Below are positions 56,731 through 64,000 of a DNA stretch of 64,000 bases, piece after piece. Position 1 is the first letter of the stretch, and each line of letters starts with the position of its first letter. The stretch is from the NCBI RefSeq assembly GCF_030815485.1, contig NZ_JAUSWV010000002.1, forward strand, positions 2,666,001-2,730,000. The letters run 5' to 3'. Origin of the DNA: Streptomyces rishiriensis (GTDB lineage Bacteria; Actinomycetota; Actinomycetes; Streptomycetales; Streptomycetaceae). Below the pieces are notes generated by a model that ran no database searches, had not been told where the DNA came from, and was given only the letters and a program-made list of their open reading frames with translations. A program made the position numbers and the translations under genes.

Positions 56731-57525
56731 TCACGTTCCCTCCAGCCCTTCGCCCGTGAACTCGTACTGCAGTTCGTAGAGATGGCCCGCCTTCACCATC
56801 ACGGTGACCTCGACGGGGCGGTCGCCGTCGGTGTGGACCACGCGCAGGGTGCGCAGGACCGGCATGCCGCTGGTGAGGCGGAGGGCCTGGTACTGGACCT
56901 GGGTGGGGACCCGGGCGGAGACCCGGTCCGTGCTGCGGCGGGGCGGGTGGCCGAGTTCGGTCAGCAGGGCGGGGGTGCCGCCCCTGATCCTGCGGGGCTC
57001 GGCCAGGGGCGTGCCCCGGGCGATGTCCAGCGGGTAGTAGGACTCGACGAGCTCGGCGGGCTCGTCGTCGACGAGGAGTATCTGGCCGCGGAGCACCGCG
57101 ATGCCGTCCGCGGGGAGATCCAGGGCGGCGCGGACGTCGGCGGGCGGGTGACTCTCGGCCACGTCGAGCAGCTGTATGCGGGCGTTCGTGCCGTGCCTGG
57201 CCGCCTCGGCGAGCCAGCGGTAGGGCGCCCCGGGGATGCCCGGCCGCATGAGCGCGGCCGGACGGACGGTGCGCTGGCGGTGCTCGCGGACGGTGACGGC
57301 GGCGCCCGCCCTGCCGACCACCAGGCGTTCCTCCTTGAGGAGCTGTAGGGCCTTCTGGACCGTCGCGCTCGACGCCCGGAAGCGTTCCTTGAGCCGGGCC
57401 GTCGTGGGCAGGTTGGCGCCGGGGGCGAGCTCTCCGCTCATGATGTCGTCGCGCAGATCGGCCGCGATCCGCTCGTGCAGGGAGCGGCGGTCGACGGCTT
57501 CCGGGTCTGCCTTGGGCACGGTCAT
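56731..57525 (-). CDS. GntR family regulator with UTRA domain
   Basis: A 264-residue HutC-type GntR regulator. The N-terminal winged helix is LHERIAADLRDDIMSGELAPGANLPTTARLKERFRASSATVQKALQLLKEERLVVGRAGAAVTV (about 16-79). The UTRA effector domain (about 95-255) holds DLPADGIAVLRGQILLVDDEPAELVESYYPLDIARGTPL. Its ATG overlaps the stop of the upstream UTRA-only gene (ATGA, 57525-57522). The ligand is probably a small sugar- or acid-like metabolite. Confidence 0.9.
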   Translation of the reverse strand: MTVPKADPEAVDRRSLHERIAADLRDDIMSGELAPGANLPTTARLKERFRASSATVQKALQLLKEERLVVGRAGAAVTVREHRQRTVRPAALMRPGIPGAPYRWLAEAARHGTNARIQLLDVAESHPPADVRAALDLPADGIAVLRGQILLVDDEPAELVESYYPLDIARGTPLAEPRRIRGGTPALLTELGHPPRRSTDRVSARVPTQVQYQALRLTSGMPVLRTLRVVHTDGDRPVEVTVMVKAGHLYELQYEFTGEGLEGT

Positions 57526-58070
57526 CCGATCCTGATCTGGTAGCGCAGCCTCTGCCGTAGGGCAGGCATCACCATACGGTCGACCTGGATCGGGCGGTCG
57601 GCGTGGTCCAGCGTGAGCCGGACGAGCCGCAGGACCGGTTCCTCGGGGGCGGTCCGCAGGACCTCGCGCTCCTCCTCGTCCGGCATGCCGGCCGTGACGT
57701 CCTCCTGTACGAGGACGCCGACGTGACCGAGCTCGGCGAGCAGGGTGAGGGCTCCGCCGGGAATCTTGGCGGTCCCGGCGAGACGGGTGCCCGCGGCTAT
57801 GGCCGTCGGGTAGTACGAGTCGGTCAGCTCGCTGGGCTCCTCGTCGAGGAGGATCAGCCGTCGGCGTACGACGACCGGCTCGCCCTCGGGGACGCCGAGC
57901 AGCGCTGCCACGTCGGCGGGGGCGGGCACCTCACCGGCGTGCAGGATGCGCTGGGCGCCGCGCCGGCCCCGGGCCGCGGCCTCGGCCGCCCAGGCGTCCC
58001 CGCCCTGCCCGGTGCCCCGTGGCGTCAGATACGGCAACGATGTGCTGACCCATCCACTCGCAGCACCCAC
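57522..58070 (-). CDS. UTRA-domain protein lacking a DNA-binding domain
   Basis: A 182-residue protein that is a UTRA effector domain only. Its core (ADVAALLGVPEGEPVVVRRRLILLDEEPSELTDSYYPTAIAAGTRLAG) aligns by eye with the UTRA domain of the next gene, but no winged helix precedes it. GTG at 58070 has AGGAGG four bases upstream; an in-frame ATG at 58142 exists but also adds no HTH. Stop and start overlap the GntR gene by 4 bases, so the two are made together. It may be a ligand-binding partner or antagonist of the GntR protein. Confidence 0.75.
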   Translation of the reverse strand: MGAASGWVSTSLPYLTPRGTGQGGDAWAAEAAARGRRGAQRILHAGEVPAPADVAALLGVPEGEPVVVRRRLILLDEEPSELTDSYYPTAIAAGTRLAGTAKIPGGALTLLAELGHVGVLVQEDVTAGMPDEEEREVLRTAPEEPVLRLVRLTLDHADRPIQVDRMVMPALRQRLRYQIRIG

Positions 58071-58145
58071 GACTCCTCCTACGGCCGACCGTTCTTTCGA
58101 CCCTGCCGCCCTACACGGTAGGCGACTTGGCTCATCCGCCAACCG

Positions 58146-58175
58146 CCACCCTCAGCCACCCTCAGCCACCCTTCA
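58146..58175. repeat. Three 10-bp direct repeats in GntR/HATPase intergenic region
   Basis: CCACCCTCAG occurs twice in tandem, followed by the near copy CCACCCTTCA, one turn of DNA each, just upstream of the HATPase promoter. Confidence 0.5.
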
Positions 58176-58180
58176 CTACC

Positions 58181-58209
58181 TTGTTACCTTTCGCGAATAA
58201 CAGTAAGGT
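58181..58209 (+). promoter_or_regulatory. Promoter of HATPase gene with TGTTA/TAACA dyad
   Basis: TTGTTA (58181-58186), a 17-base spacer and TAAGGT (58204-58209) make a housekeeping-type promoter 40 bases before the start. TGTTA and TAACA (58198-58202) form an inverted repeat with an 11-base gap, a possible operator for the divergent GntR protein. Confidence 0.5.
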
Positions 58210-58248
58210 TTCGCCGCAGGACGCCCCAGAACCACCGGAGGTGCCCCC

Positions 58249-58650
58249 GTGCCCCTGTCACGGCAACGTCGTTTCCCCCGCTCGCGCGCCTCCGTGCGGG
58301 CCGCCCGGGTCTTCGTCCACCAGGTGCTGAGCGACTGGGACTGCGTCGACCGGTTGGACGACATAGAACTGTGCGTGTCGGAACTCGCCACGAACGCCCT
58401 GCTGCACGGAGTGCCCCCGGGCAGGCAGTACTGCGTGACCCTCACCCTCGACGGTCCCTTGGTCCGGCTCGCCGTACGCGACACCGGTGACCATCCGGAG
58501 CCCGCGGACCCGCCGACGCCCGACGCCTGCTCGGGCCGGGGCCTCTACCTGGCCCGGGAACTCTCGGACGACCTGGGCATCACCGAACACGCCGTCGGCA
58601 AGACGGTGTGGGCGACCTTCAAGACGGAGAGCCGGCCCGGAACACCCTGA
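58249..58650 (+). CDS. HATPase_c_2 (RsbW-like) ATP-binding protein
   Basis: A 133-residue single-domain GHKL ATPase of the anti-sigma/RsbW type abundant in Streptomyces. The N box is CVSELATNALLHG (about 43-55), then VRLAVRDTGDHPEPADPP and the G-box SGRGLYLARELSDDLG. Such proteins bind anti-sigma-factor antagonists or sigma factors, or act alone as kinases; the partner is not encoded here. GTG at 58249 has GGAGGT six bases upstream. A hairpin terminator follows. Confidence 0.85.
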   Translation: MPLSRQRRFPRSRASVRAARVFVHQVLSDWDCVDRLDDIELCVSELATNALLHGVPPGRQYCVTLTLDGPLVRLAVRDTGDHPEPADPPTPDACSGRGLYLARELSDDLGITEHAVGKTVWATFKTESRPGTP

Positions 58651-58651
58651 C

Positions 58652-58685
58652 GACGGGCTCCCGGCCCCGCGGGGCCGGGCTCGTC
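58652..58685. terminator. Terminator between HATPase and ABC permease genes
   Basis: CCCGGCCCC/GGGGCCGGG stem (58660-58679) extended by GACG/CGTC with a small bulge, between convergent genes. Confidence 0.7.
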
Positions 58686-58693
58686 CCCTCGGC

Positions 58694-59716
58694 TCAGGTC
58701 TTCTTACGGGTCGTCATGAAGCGCTGGACCAGGATGAACGCGCACAGCAGCACACCGGTGGCGATCTTCGTCCACCAGGAGCTGAGCGTGCCCTCGAACT
58801 GGATGATGCTCTTGATCAGGCCCAGCACCAGCACGCCGAACAGGGTGCCCAGCACATATCCGGAGCCACCCGTCAGCAGCGTCCCGCCGATGACCACCGC
58901 GGCGATCGCGTCGAGTTCCATGCCGGTCGCGTGCAACGGGTCGCCGGACTGGATGTACAGCGTGAAGAGCAGCCCCGCCAGCGCCGAGCAGAACCCGCTC
59001 ACGGTGTACACCGCGATCTTCGTGCCGCCCTGCGGGAGCCCCATCAGCATGGCCGACTGTTCGTTGCCGCCGATGGCGTACACCCGGCGCCCGAAGCGGG
59101 TGTAGTGCAGGACGTAGAACGCCACGGCGAGGACGACCAGCGAGACGATCGCGCCGATCGACAGGAAGCCCATCCCCAGCGACACCTGCGCCTGGGCCAT
59201 GCTGCTCACCGAGGAGTCGCTGATCGAGATCGACTCCTTGCTGATGACCAGGCACAGGCCGCGGAAGAGGAAGAGGCCGGCGAGGGTCACGATGAAGGGC
59301 TGGATCTCGAAGTTGTGGATCACGTAGCCCATCAGGAAGCCGCCGAGCGCGCCCACGCCCAGCGCCATGGGGATCACCAGCAGCAGGGGCAGCCCCTGGC
59401 GCTCCACCAGCCAGGCCGTGAACATCGTCGTGAACCCGATCATCGAACCGACGGACAGGTCGATGCCGCCGGACAGGATGACGAAGGTGACACCGACCGC
59501 GGCGACCAGCAGATAGCCGTTGTCGATGAACAGGTTCAGGAAGACCTGCGGTTCGCCGAAGCCGTAGTTCTGGTAGCGGCTCAGGCCCACGCCGTACATC
59601 AGCAGGAAGAGCAGGGCGGTCACCGCGACGGGCAGGCGCCGGTCACCCAGCAGACGCGCCGCCCCGGACGGGGTACGGCTCTCGGAGGCCGTCGGGGACT
59701 GGGTGGTCGCGCTCAT
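58694..59716 (-). CDS. yjfF: Sugar ABC transporter permease, YjfF-like
   Basis: A 340-residue permease of the BPD_transp_2 (RbsC/AraH) type with about nine transmembrane segments. VTFVILSGGIDLSVGSMIGF and the C-terminal ELDAIAAVVIGGTLLTGGSGYVLGTLFGVLVLGLI are the two family signatures. It is the last gene of a four-gene operon. ATG at 59716 overlaps the TGA of the other permease gene by one base (TGATG). With the adjacent YtfT-like permease it forms the membrane channel of a galactofuranose-type importer. Confidence 0.85.
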   Translation of the reverse strand: MSATTQSPTASESRTPSGAARLLGDRRLPVAVTALLFLLMYGVGLSRYQNYGFGEPQVFLNLFIDNGYLLVAAVGVTFVILSGGIDLSVGSMIGFTTMFTAWLVERQGLPLLLVIPMALGVGALGGFLMGYVIHNFEIQPFIVTLAGLFLFRGLCLVISKESISISDSSVSSMAQAQVSLGMGFLSIGAIVSLVVLAVAFYVLHYTRFGRRVYAIGGNEQSAMLMGLPQGGTKIAVYTVSGFCSALAGLLFTLYIQSGDPLHATGMELDAIAAVVIGGTLLTGGSGYVLGTLFGVLVLGLIKSIIQFEGTLSSWWTKIATGVLLCAFILVQRFMTTRKKT

Positions 59717-60837
59717 CACGACACCTCCATCTTGGGGGCGGCCTCGGACGCCGCGGTGGGGTCCGCCGGGGCCGCGGCCGGCTTGCCGCTTCCCTTCGCT
59801 CCGGACCCGGCGCCGAACCTGGCGCCGAACACCTTGGCGCGGAACTTCGGGGACTGGAGCAGACAGACGACGATGACGACGGCGGCCTTGAAGACCAGGT
59901 TGGTCTGGGTGGGCACGCCGATGGTGTAGATCGTGGTGGTCAGGGTCTGGATGACGAGGGCGCCGACCACCGTGCCGCCGACGGAGAACCGTCCGCCGAG
60001 GAGTGAGGTGCCGCCGATCACCACGGCGAGGATCGCGTCGAGTTCGATCCACAGGCCGGCGTTGTTGCCGTCCGCGGCCGAGGTGTTGGAGCTGATCATC
60101 AGGCCGGCAATGCCCGCGCAGAGCGCGCAGAACGCGTACACCATGATCTTGATGCGCCGGGACCTGATGCCCACCAGACGGCTGGCCTCGGCGTTTCCGC
60201 CGACCGCCTCGACCAGCAGGCCGAGTGCCGTGCGGCGGGTCAGCACCACGGTGACGGCCACGACCGCGGCCACCACGAAGATGGAGAACGGCAGGGTCAG
60301 CCAGTAGCCGCCGCCGATCAGCTTGTAGGGCTCGCTGTTGATGGTGATGATCTGGCCGTCGGTGATCAGCTGGGCGACACCGCGGCCGGCGACCATGATG
60401 ATCAGGGTCGCGATGATCGGCTGGATCCCCATCCTGGCGACCAGGAAGCCGTTCCACAGACCGCAGACGACCGCCGCCAGCAGGCCCAGGCCCATGGCGA
60501 GCAGCACCCCGGCCAGGGCGCCCTGGTCGGACTGGTCGCTGATGTACGAGCAGGCCAGTGCCCCGGTGATGGCGACCACGGCGCCGACGGAGAGGTCGAT
60601 GCCGCCGGTGGCGATGACCAGGGTCATGCCGACCGCCACCAGGATGAGGGGCGATCCGAACAGCACGATCGAGACGAGGCTGCCGTAGAGGTGGCCGTCG
60701 GCCATCTTGATCGAGAAGAAGTCGGGGGTGAAGGGAACGTTGACGAGCAGCAGGAGGACCAGGACCGCCACCGGCCAGAACAGGTGGTGGTGGGTCAGCG
60801 CTCGCCACCGGGAAGAGGTGGTCGAAGAGGTGGTCAC
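59716..60837 (-). CDS. ytfT: Sugar ABC transporter permease, YtfT-like
   Basis: A 373-residue permease of the same family (about nine transmembrane segments): VGMTLVIATGGIDLSVGAVVAITG and LDAILAVVIGGTSLLGGRFSVGGTVVGALVIQTL. A Pro/Ala-rich cytoplasmic tail (about 335-373) extends past the usual end. GTG at 60837 follows GGAGAGC and overlaps the ATPase stop by 4 bases (GTGA). Pairs with the YjfF-like permease. Confidence 0.85.
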   Translation of the reverse strand: MTTSSTTSSRWRALTHHHLFWPVAVLVLLLLVNVPFTPDFFSIKMADGHLYGSLVSIVLFGSPLILVAVGMTLVIATGGIDLSVGAVVAITGALACSYISDQSDQGALAGVLLAMGLGLLAAVVCGLWNGFLVARMGIQPIIATLIIMVAGRGVAQLITDGQIITINSEPYKLIGGGYWLTLPFSIFVVAAVVAVTVVLTRRTALGLLVEAVGGNAEASRLVGIRSRRIKIMVYAFCALCAGIAGLMISSNTSAADGNNAGLWIELDAILAVVIGGTSLLGGRFSVGGTVVGALVIQTLTTTIYTIGVPTQTNLVFKAAVVIVVCLLQSPKFRAKVFGARFGAGSGAKGSGKPAAAPADPTAASEAAPKMEVS

Positions 60838-62372
60838 TGGTGCTCTCCGCTCGCGATGGTCTCCAGGATCCGGCTCGGGGTGATCTCGGGTCCGTTGGTG
60901 ATCTGCGCCACCAGCCGGCGGTCGCGCAGCACTCCGATGGTGTGGCTGAGCCGGAGCACCTCCTCCAGCTCGGCCGCGATGTACAGCACCGACATGCCGT
61001 CCTCGGAGAGGGAGACGACGAGCTTCTGGATCTCCGCCTTGGCCCCGATGTCGATGCCGCGGGTCGGCTCGTCCAGGATCAGCAGCTTCGGCTGGGTGAT
61101 CAGCCACCGGGCCAGCAGCACCTTCTGCTGGTTGCCGCCGCTGAGCTGGCCCACCCTCGCCTCGGGGTTGGCGGGGCGGATGTCCAGCGCCTTGATGTAC
61201 TTGGCGACGAGTTCGTCGCGCTGGGCGACCGGGATGGGCCGGGTCCAGCCGCGCGAGGCCTGCAGGGCCAGGATGATGTTCTCCCGGACCGTCAGGTCGG
61301 GCACCAGTCCCTCGCTCTTGCGGTTCTCGGAGCAGAAGGCGACACCGGCGTCGATCGCGTCGTTCGGGGCGCTCATCGAGACCTGCTTGCCGCCGATGGT
61401 CACCTTGCCGGTGTCCGGCTGGTCGGCGCCGAAGAGCAGCCGGGCGAGTTCGGTGCGGCCCGATCCGAGCAGGCCGGCGAGCCCGATCACCTCGCCCTTC
61501 TTGATCTTCATGTCGAACGGGGCGATGCCGCCGGTCCGGCCGAGGCCGTCCGCCTCGAGCAGGGTCTCGCCCGCGTCGGAGTGCAGCTGGTGTTCGTGGA
61601 GTTCGTCGAGCTGGCCCATGGCCTTGCCGAGCATGAGCTGGACGAGGCCGACCTGGTCGAGGTCGCGCACCATGTGCTCACCGACGAGGGTGCCGTTGCG
61701 CAGTACGGTCATCCGGTCGCAGACCTCGTAGATCTGGTCGAGGAAGTGCGAGACGAACAGGATCGCGACGCCCTCGTCCTTCAACCGCCGCATCAGCGCG
61801 AAGAGTTGGAGGACCTCGTCGCGGTCGAGGCTGGAGGTCGGCTCGTCGAGGATCAGCACCTTGGTGCCCGGTCCCTCGCCGTCACCGCCACCGGTGTTCA
61901 ACGACCGCACGATCGCGACCAGTTGCTGGACGGCCAGCGGGTACGAGGACAGCGGGGCGGTGACGTCGATGTCGAGCCCGAGCCGGTCCACCAGCTCCGC
62001 CGCCTGCCGGCGCAGCTGCTTCCACTGGATGCGGCCCATACGGGTCGGTTCACGTCCGATGAAGATGTTCTCCGCCACCGACAGGTTGGGGCAGAGGTTG
62101 ACCTCCTGGTAGACGGTGCTGATGCCGGCCTGCTGGGCCTCCAGCGGGCTGCCGATCCGTACCGTCGTGCCGTCCAGCGTGATCGTGCCGCCGTCCAGGG
62201 AGTAGACCCCCGTGAGCACCTTGATGAGGGTGGACTTGCCCGCGCCGTTCTCGCCCATCAGGGCGTGGATCTCGCCGGGGAAGAGCCGGAAGTCGACGTC
62301 CGACAGAGCCCGTACCCCCGGAAACTCCTTGACTATGCCCGTCATTTCCAGGACGGGCCGTGGCTCTGCCAT
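60834..62372 (-). CDS. ytfR: Sugar ABC transporter ATP-binding protein, YtfR-like
   Basis: A 512-residue double-cassette sugar ABC ATPase of the RbsA/MglA/YtfR type. First half: Walker A GENGAGKST (40-48), Walker B VLILDEPTSSLD (172-183) and a degenerate signature LSSYPLAVQQ. Second half: GLLGSGRTELARLLFG, where Walker A is degenerate as usual, LSGGNQQK and LLILDEPTRGIDIGAK. An insert GGGDGEGPGT (161-170) breaks the first signature-to-Walker-B spacing. It energises import together with the two permeases. Confidence 0.9.
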   Translation of the reverse strand: MAEPRPVLEMTGIVKEFPGVRALSDVDFRLFPGEIHALMGENGAGKSTLIKVLTGVYSLDGGTITLDGTTVRIGSPLEAQQAGISTVYQEVNLCPNLSVAENIFIGREPTRMGRIQWKQLRRQAAELVDRLGLDIDVTAPLSSYPLAVQQLVAIVRSLNTGGGDGEGPGTKVLILDEPTSSLDRDEVLQLFALMRRLKDEGVAILFVSHFLDQIYEVCDRMTVLRNGTLVGEHMVRDLDQVGLVQLMLGKAMGQLDELHEHQLHSDAGETLLEADGLGRTGGIAPFDMKIKKGEVIGLAGLLGSGRTELARLLFGADQPDTGKVTIGGKQVSMSAPNDAIDAGVAFCSENRKSEGLVPDLTVRENIILALQASRGWTRPIPVAQRDELVAKYIKALDIRPANPEARVGQLSGGNQQKVLLARWLITQPKLLILDEPTRGIDIGAKAEIQKLVVSLSEDGMSVLYIAAELEEVLRLSHTIGVLRDRRLVAQITNGPEITPSRILETIASGEHQ

Positions 62373-62404
62373 GGCAGCGCTCCTCTTGAGATTCGTTCAG
62401 GCCC

Positions 62405-62451
62405 GCAGGGAGCCCCGTAGCCGACGGCTCGGTCGGCCGGAGGCTCCCTGC
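62405..62451 (-). terminator. Intercistronic hairpin between binding protein and ATPase genes
   Basis: GCAGGGAGCC/GGCTCCCTGC 10-bp arms with an inner CCGAC/GTCGG stem, 17 bases after the binding-protein stop and 33 before the ATPase start. It probably attenuates transcription or protects the upstream mRNA, so the binding protein is made in excess. Confidence 0.65.
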
Positions 62452-62467
62452 CGGTGGGTGCGGTCGG

Positions 62468-63475
62468 TCAGTACTTGCGGCTCGGGAGCGCGGCCGCGGC
62501 CTGGTCCTGCATGAAGTCGCCCTCCTTGGTCTTGATCCAGCGCTCGACCGTCTCGCCGTTCTTGACCTTCTTGACGACGTCCATCAGCTGCGGGCCGAGC
62601 AGCGGGTTGCACTCGACGATGGCGTTGATCTTGCCCTCGGACATGGCCACGAAGCCGTCCTTCACGCCGTCGATCGAGACGATCAGGATGTCCTTGCCGG
62701 GCTTCTTGCCGGCCGCCTCGATGGACTGGATGGCGCCGATGGCCATGTCGTCGTTGTGCGCGAAGAGGACGTTGATGTCCGGGTTGGACTGGAGGAAGGC
62801 CGCCATGACCTGCTTGCCGCCGGCGCGGGTGAAGTCGCCGGTCTGGCTGACGACGACCTTCCAGTCGCTCGCGTGCTCGGCGTCCATGATCTCCTTGAAG
62901 CCCTTGGCCCGCTCGATCGCCGGGGCGGCGCCGGTGGTGCCCTCCAGCTGCGCGATCTTCACCGCGCCCTTGAGGCCGGCCTTCGCGATGACCTTCTCGA
63001 GGATCTTGGCGGCGCGACGGCCCTCGTCGGTGAAGTCCGAGCCGACCAGGGTCACGTACAGGGACTCGTCGGAGGTCTCGACGGAGCGGTCGGTGAGGAC
63101 CACGGGGATCTTCTTGGCCTTGGCCTCCTTCAGCACCGCGTCCCAGCCGGTGACGACCACCGGCGAGAAGGCGATGACGTCGACGCCCTGGGTGATGTAG
63201 CTGCGGATCGCGGAGATCTGGTTCTCCTGCTTCTGCTGGGCGTCGGAGAACTTGAGGGTGTAACCCGCCTCCTTGGCCGCCGCCTTCACCGAGTCCGTGT
63301 TGGCGCTGCGCCAGCCGCTCTCCGAGCCGACCTGGGAGAAGCCGAGCGTGATGGCCTTGCCGCCGTCCCCGGAGGAGCCGCTGGACGCGCTGTCGTCCTC
63401 CTTGGCGCAGGCCGCCAGGCCGCCCGCCGCCGCCACGCCGACCGCCGCGGTGAGGAAGTTCCTTCTGCTGAGCAT
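62468..63475 (-). CDS. ytfQ: Sugar ABC transporter substrate-binding lipoprotein, YtfQ-like
   Basis: A 335-residue binding protein. The N-terminus LSRRNFLTAAVGVAAAGGLAAC has a twin-arginine motif and a lipobox with Cys23, so it is probably Tat-exported and lipid-anchored. The mature part closely follows E. coli YtfQ, the galactofuranose-binding protein: FSQVGSESGWRSANTDSVK, QQKQENQISAIRSYITQGVD, SPVVVTGWDAVLKEAK, SQTGDFTRAGGKQVM and FAHNDDMAIGAIQSIEAAG. ATG at 63475 follows AAGGAGAAG. It is preceded on the same strand by a LacI-type gene 133 bases upstream. Confidence 0.9.
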   Translation of the reverse strand: MLSRRNFLTAAVGVAAAGGLAACAKEDDSASSGSSGDGGKAITLGFSQVGSESGWRSANTDSVKAAAKEAGYTLKFSDAQQKQENQISAIRSYITQGVDVIAFSPVVVTGWDAVLKEAKAKKIPVVLTDRSVETSDESLYVTLVGSDFTDEGRRAAKILEKVIAKAGLKGAVKIAQLEGTTGAAPAIERAKGFKEIMDAEHASDWKVVVSQTGDFTRAGGKQVMAAFLQSNPDINVLFAHNDDMAIGAIQSIEAAGKKPGKDILIVSIDGVKDGFVAMSEGKINAIVECNPLLGPQLMDVVKKVKNGETVERWIKTKEGDFMQDQAAAALPSRKY

Positions 63476-63608
63476 GTTCTTCTCCTTTGAAGAGCCGGCC
63501 CGGGGATGGACCTGCTGGTACTCGACGGACCGGCCGCATACGTCCAGCCTGTCGATCATTGTTCGGTATTTCGGCCACACTGCTGGTCAGGGGCGTCCGA
63601 CGGGGTCG

Positions 63609-64000
63609 TCAGAGGGGTACGCCCTCCGGTTGAGCGGCGCTCGGGAACGTACTTGCGCGTACGACGAGTTGGGGTTCGATCGCGATGCGGGGCGTCGTGG
63701 CGGCCGGCCGGCCCTCGATCTGCTCCAGGAGCAGCGCGATGCCTCGCTGGCCCACCGCCGAGAAGTCCTGCCGGACGGTGGTGAGCGGCGGAGCGAAGAA
63801 CTCCGACTCCGGGATGTCGTCGAAGCCGACCACCGCGACGTCCTGGGGAGTCCGGACGCCCGCTTCCCGCAGGGCCCGCAACACCCCCAGCGCCATCTGG
63901 TCGTTGGCGACGAAGACGGCGGTCAGCCCTCGGCCCACCCAGCCGGCCAGTTCCTGGCCCGCACGGTAGCCCGACAGCGGGCTCCAGTCCCCCCGCAGCA
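63609..64000 (-). CDS. LacI family transcriptional regulator, 5' end outside window
   Basis: The C-terminal 130 or so codons of a LacI-type repressor: GDWSPLSGYRAGQELAGWVGRG runs in from the window edge, then TAVFVANDQMALGVLRAL, TPQDVAVVGFDDIPESEFFAPPLTTVRQDFSAVGQRG and RIAIEPQLVVRAST. The helix-turn-helix lies outside. It is the likely sugar-responsive repressor of the downstream ytfQRT-yjfF genes. The stop is at 63609-63611. Confidence 0.9.
   Translation of the reverse strand, partial: LRGDWSPLSGYRAGQELAGWVGRGLTAVFVANDQMALGVLRALREAGVRTPQDVAVVGFDDIPESEFFAPPLTTVRQDFSAVGQRGIALLLEQIEGRPAATTPRIAIEPQLVVRASTFPSAAQPEGVPL

Noticed and set aside
58694..60808. A longer frame extending the YjfF-like permease to 704 codons
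   Set aside because: The upstream part is out of frame with the YtfT-like permease and reads as Arg/His/Gly-rich shadow. The real start is the ATG at 59716 coupled to the previous stop.

Overview
This window is high-GC chromosomal DNA from an actinomycete, almost certainly a Streptomyces. The signs are strong G/C bias at third codon positions, many GTG starts, GGAGG-type ribosome binding sites, and several genes with no ribosome binding site that look leaderless. The fasR-fabD-fabH-acpP-fabF block and an AceE-type pyruvate dehydrogenase gene preceded by a divergent DUF3052 gene are arranged as in Streptomyces coelicolor. I see no insertion sequence, phage, CRISPR array, rRNA or secondary-metabolite cluster. 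It reads as core chromosome with many regulator/target pairs.

Layout. 1-11 kb: the end of a PhoD-like phosphatase gene, DoxX and DedA membrane proteins, small metabolic and acetyltransferase genes, then a divergent ECF41 sigma factor and SnoaL-LUD fusion gene with mirror-image promoters, tRNA-Val(TAC), a DUF4097 lipoprotein, a coiled-coil protein and a DUF4383 membrane protein. 11-16.2 kb: a leftward cell-envelope cluster of a bifunctional penicillin-binding protein with altered transpeptidase motifs, a polysaccharide deacetylase-like protein and a secreted amidase-domain protein. 16.3-25.5 kb: FmdB, then a Ter-type stress locus. It contains a CitE-like lyase, a phosphoribosyltransferase-TRSP-StiP fusion, a HAD hydrolase, four TerD-domain proteins and a DUF475/TerC membrane protein. 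25.5-31.2 kb: AhpE peroxiredoxin, DUF3052, aceE, a K+ channel and a DUF4190 protein.

31-41 kb holds regulator/effector modules: TetR with a 14-TM MFS exporter, MerR with an aldo/keto reductase, GNAT, serine hydrolase and pirin genes. 40-45 kb is the type II fatty-acid synthase operon with its activator gene fasR, closed by a 20-bp-arm terminator. 45-54.9 kb carries DUF3145, an SGNH lipoprotein, galM, a GH3 beta-glucosidase with PA14 insert, a secreted C15-like peptidase whose catalytic Cys is Ser, a LysE/EI24 pair and a second serine hydrolase. 55-58.7 kb: an NADP-dependent reductase with divergent MarR, then a GntR-UTRA regulator translationally coupled to a UTRA protein without a DNA-binding domain, and a divergent HATPase. 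58.7-64 kb: a YtfQRT-YjfF-type sugar ABC importer with a LacI regulator gene that runs off the window end.

The points most worth following up are the mirror-symmetric ECF41 promoters serving a SnoaL-LUD protein, the Ter-locus fusion with a well-formed internal start, the two enzymes with substituted catalytic residues (penicillin-binding protein and C15 peptidase), and the HTH-less UTRA partner. Domain calls rest on motifs read by eye. No database or structure search was run.
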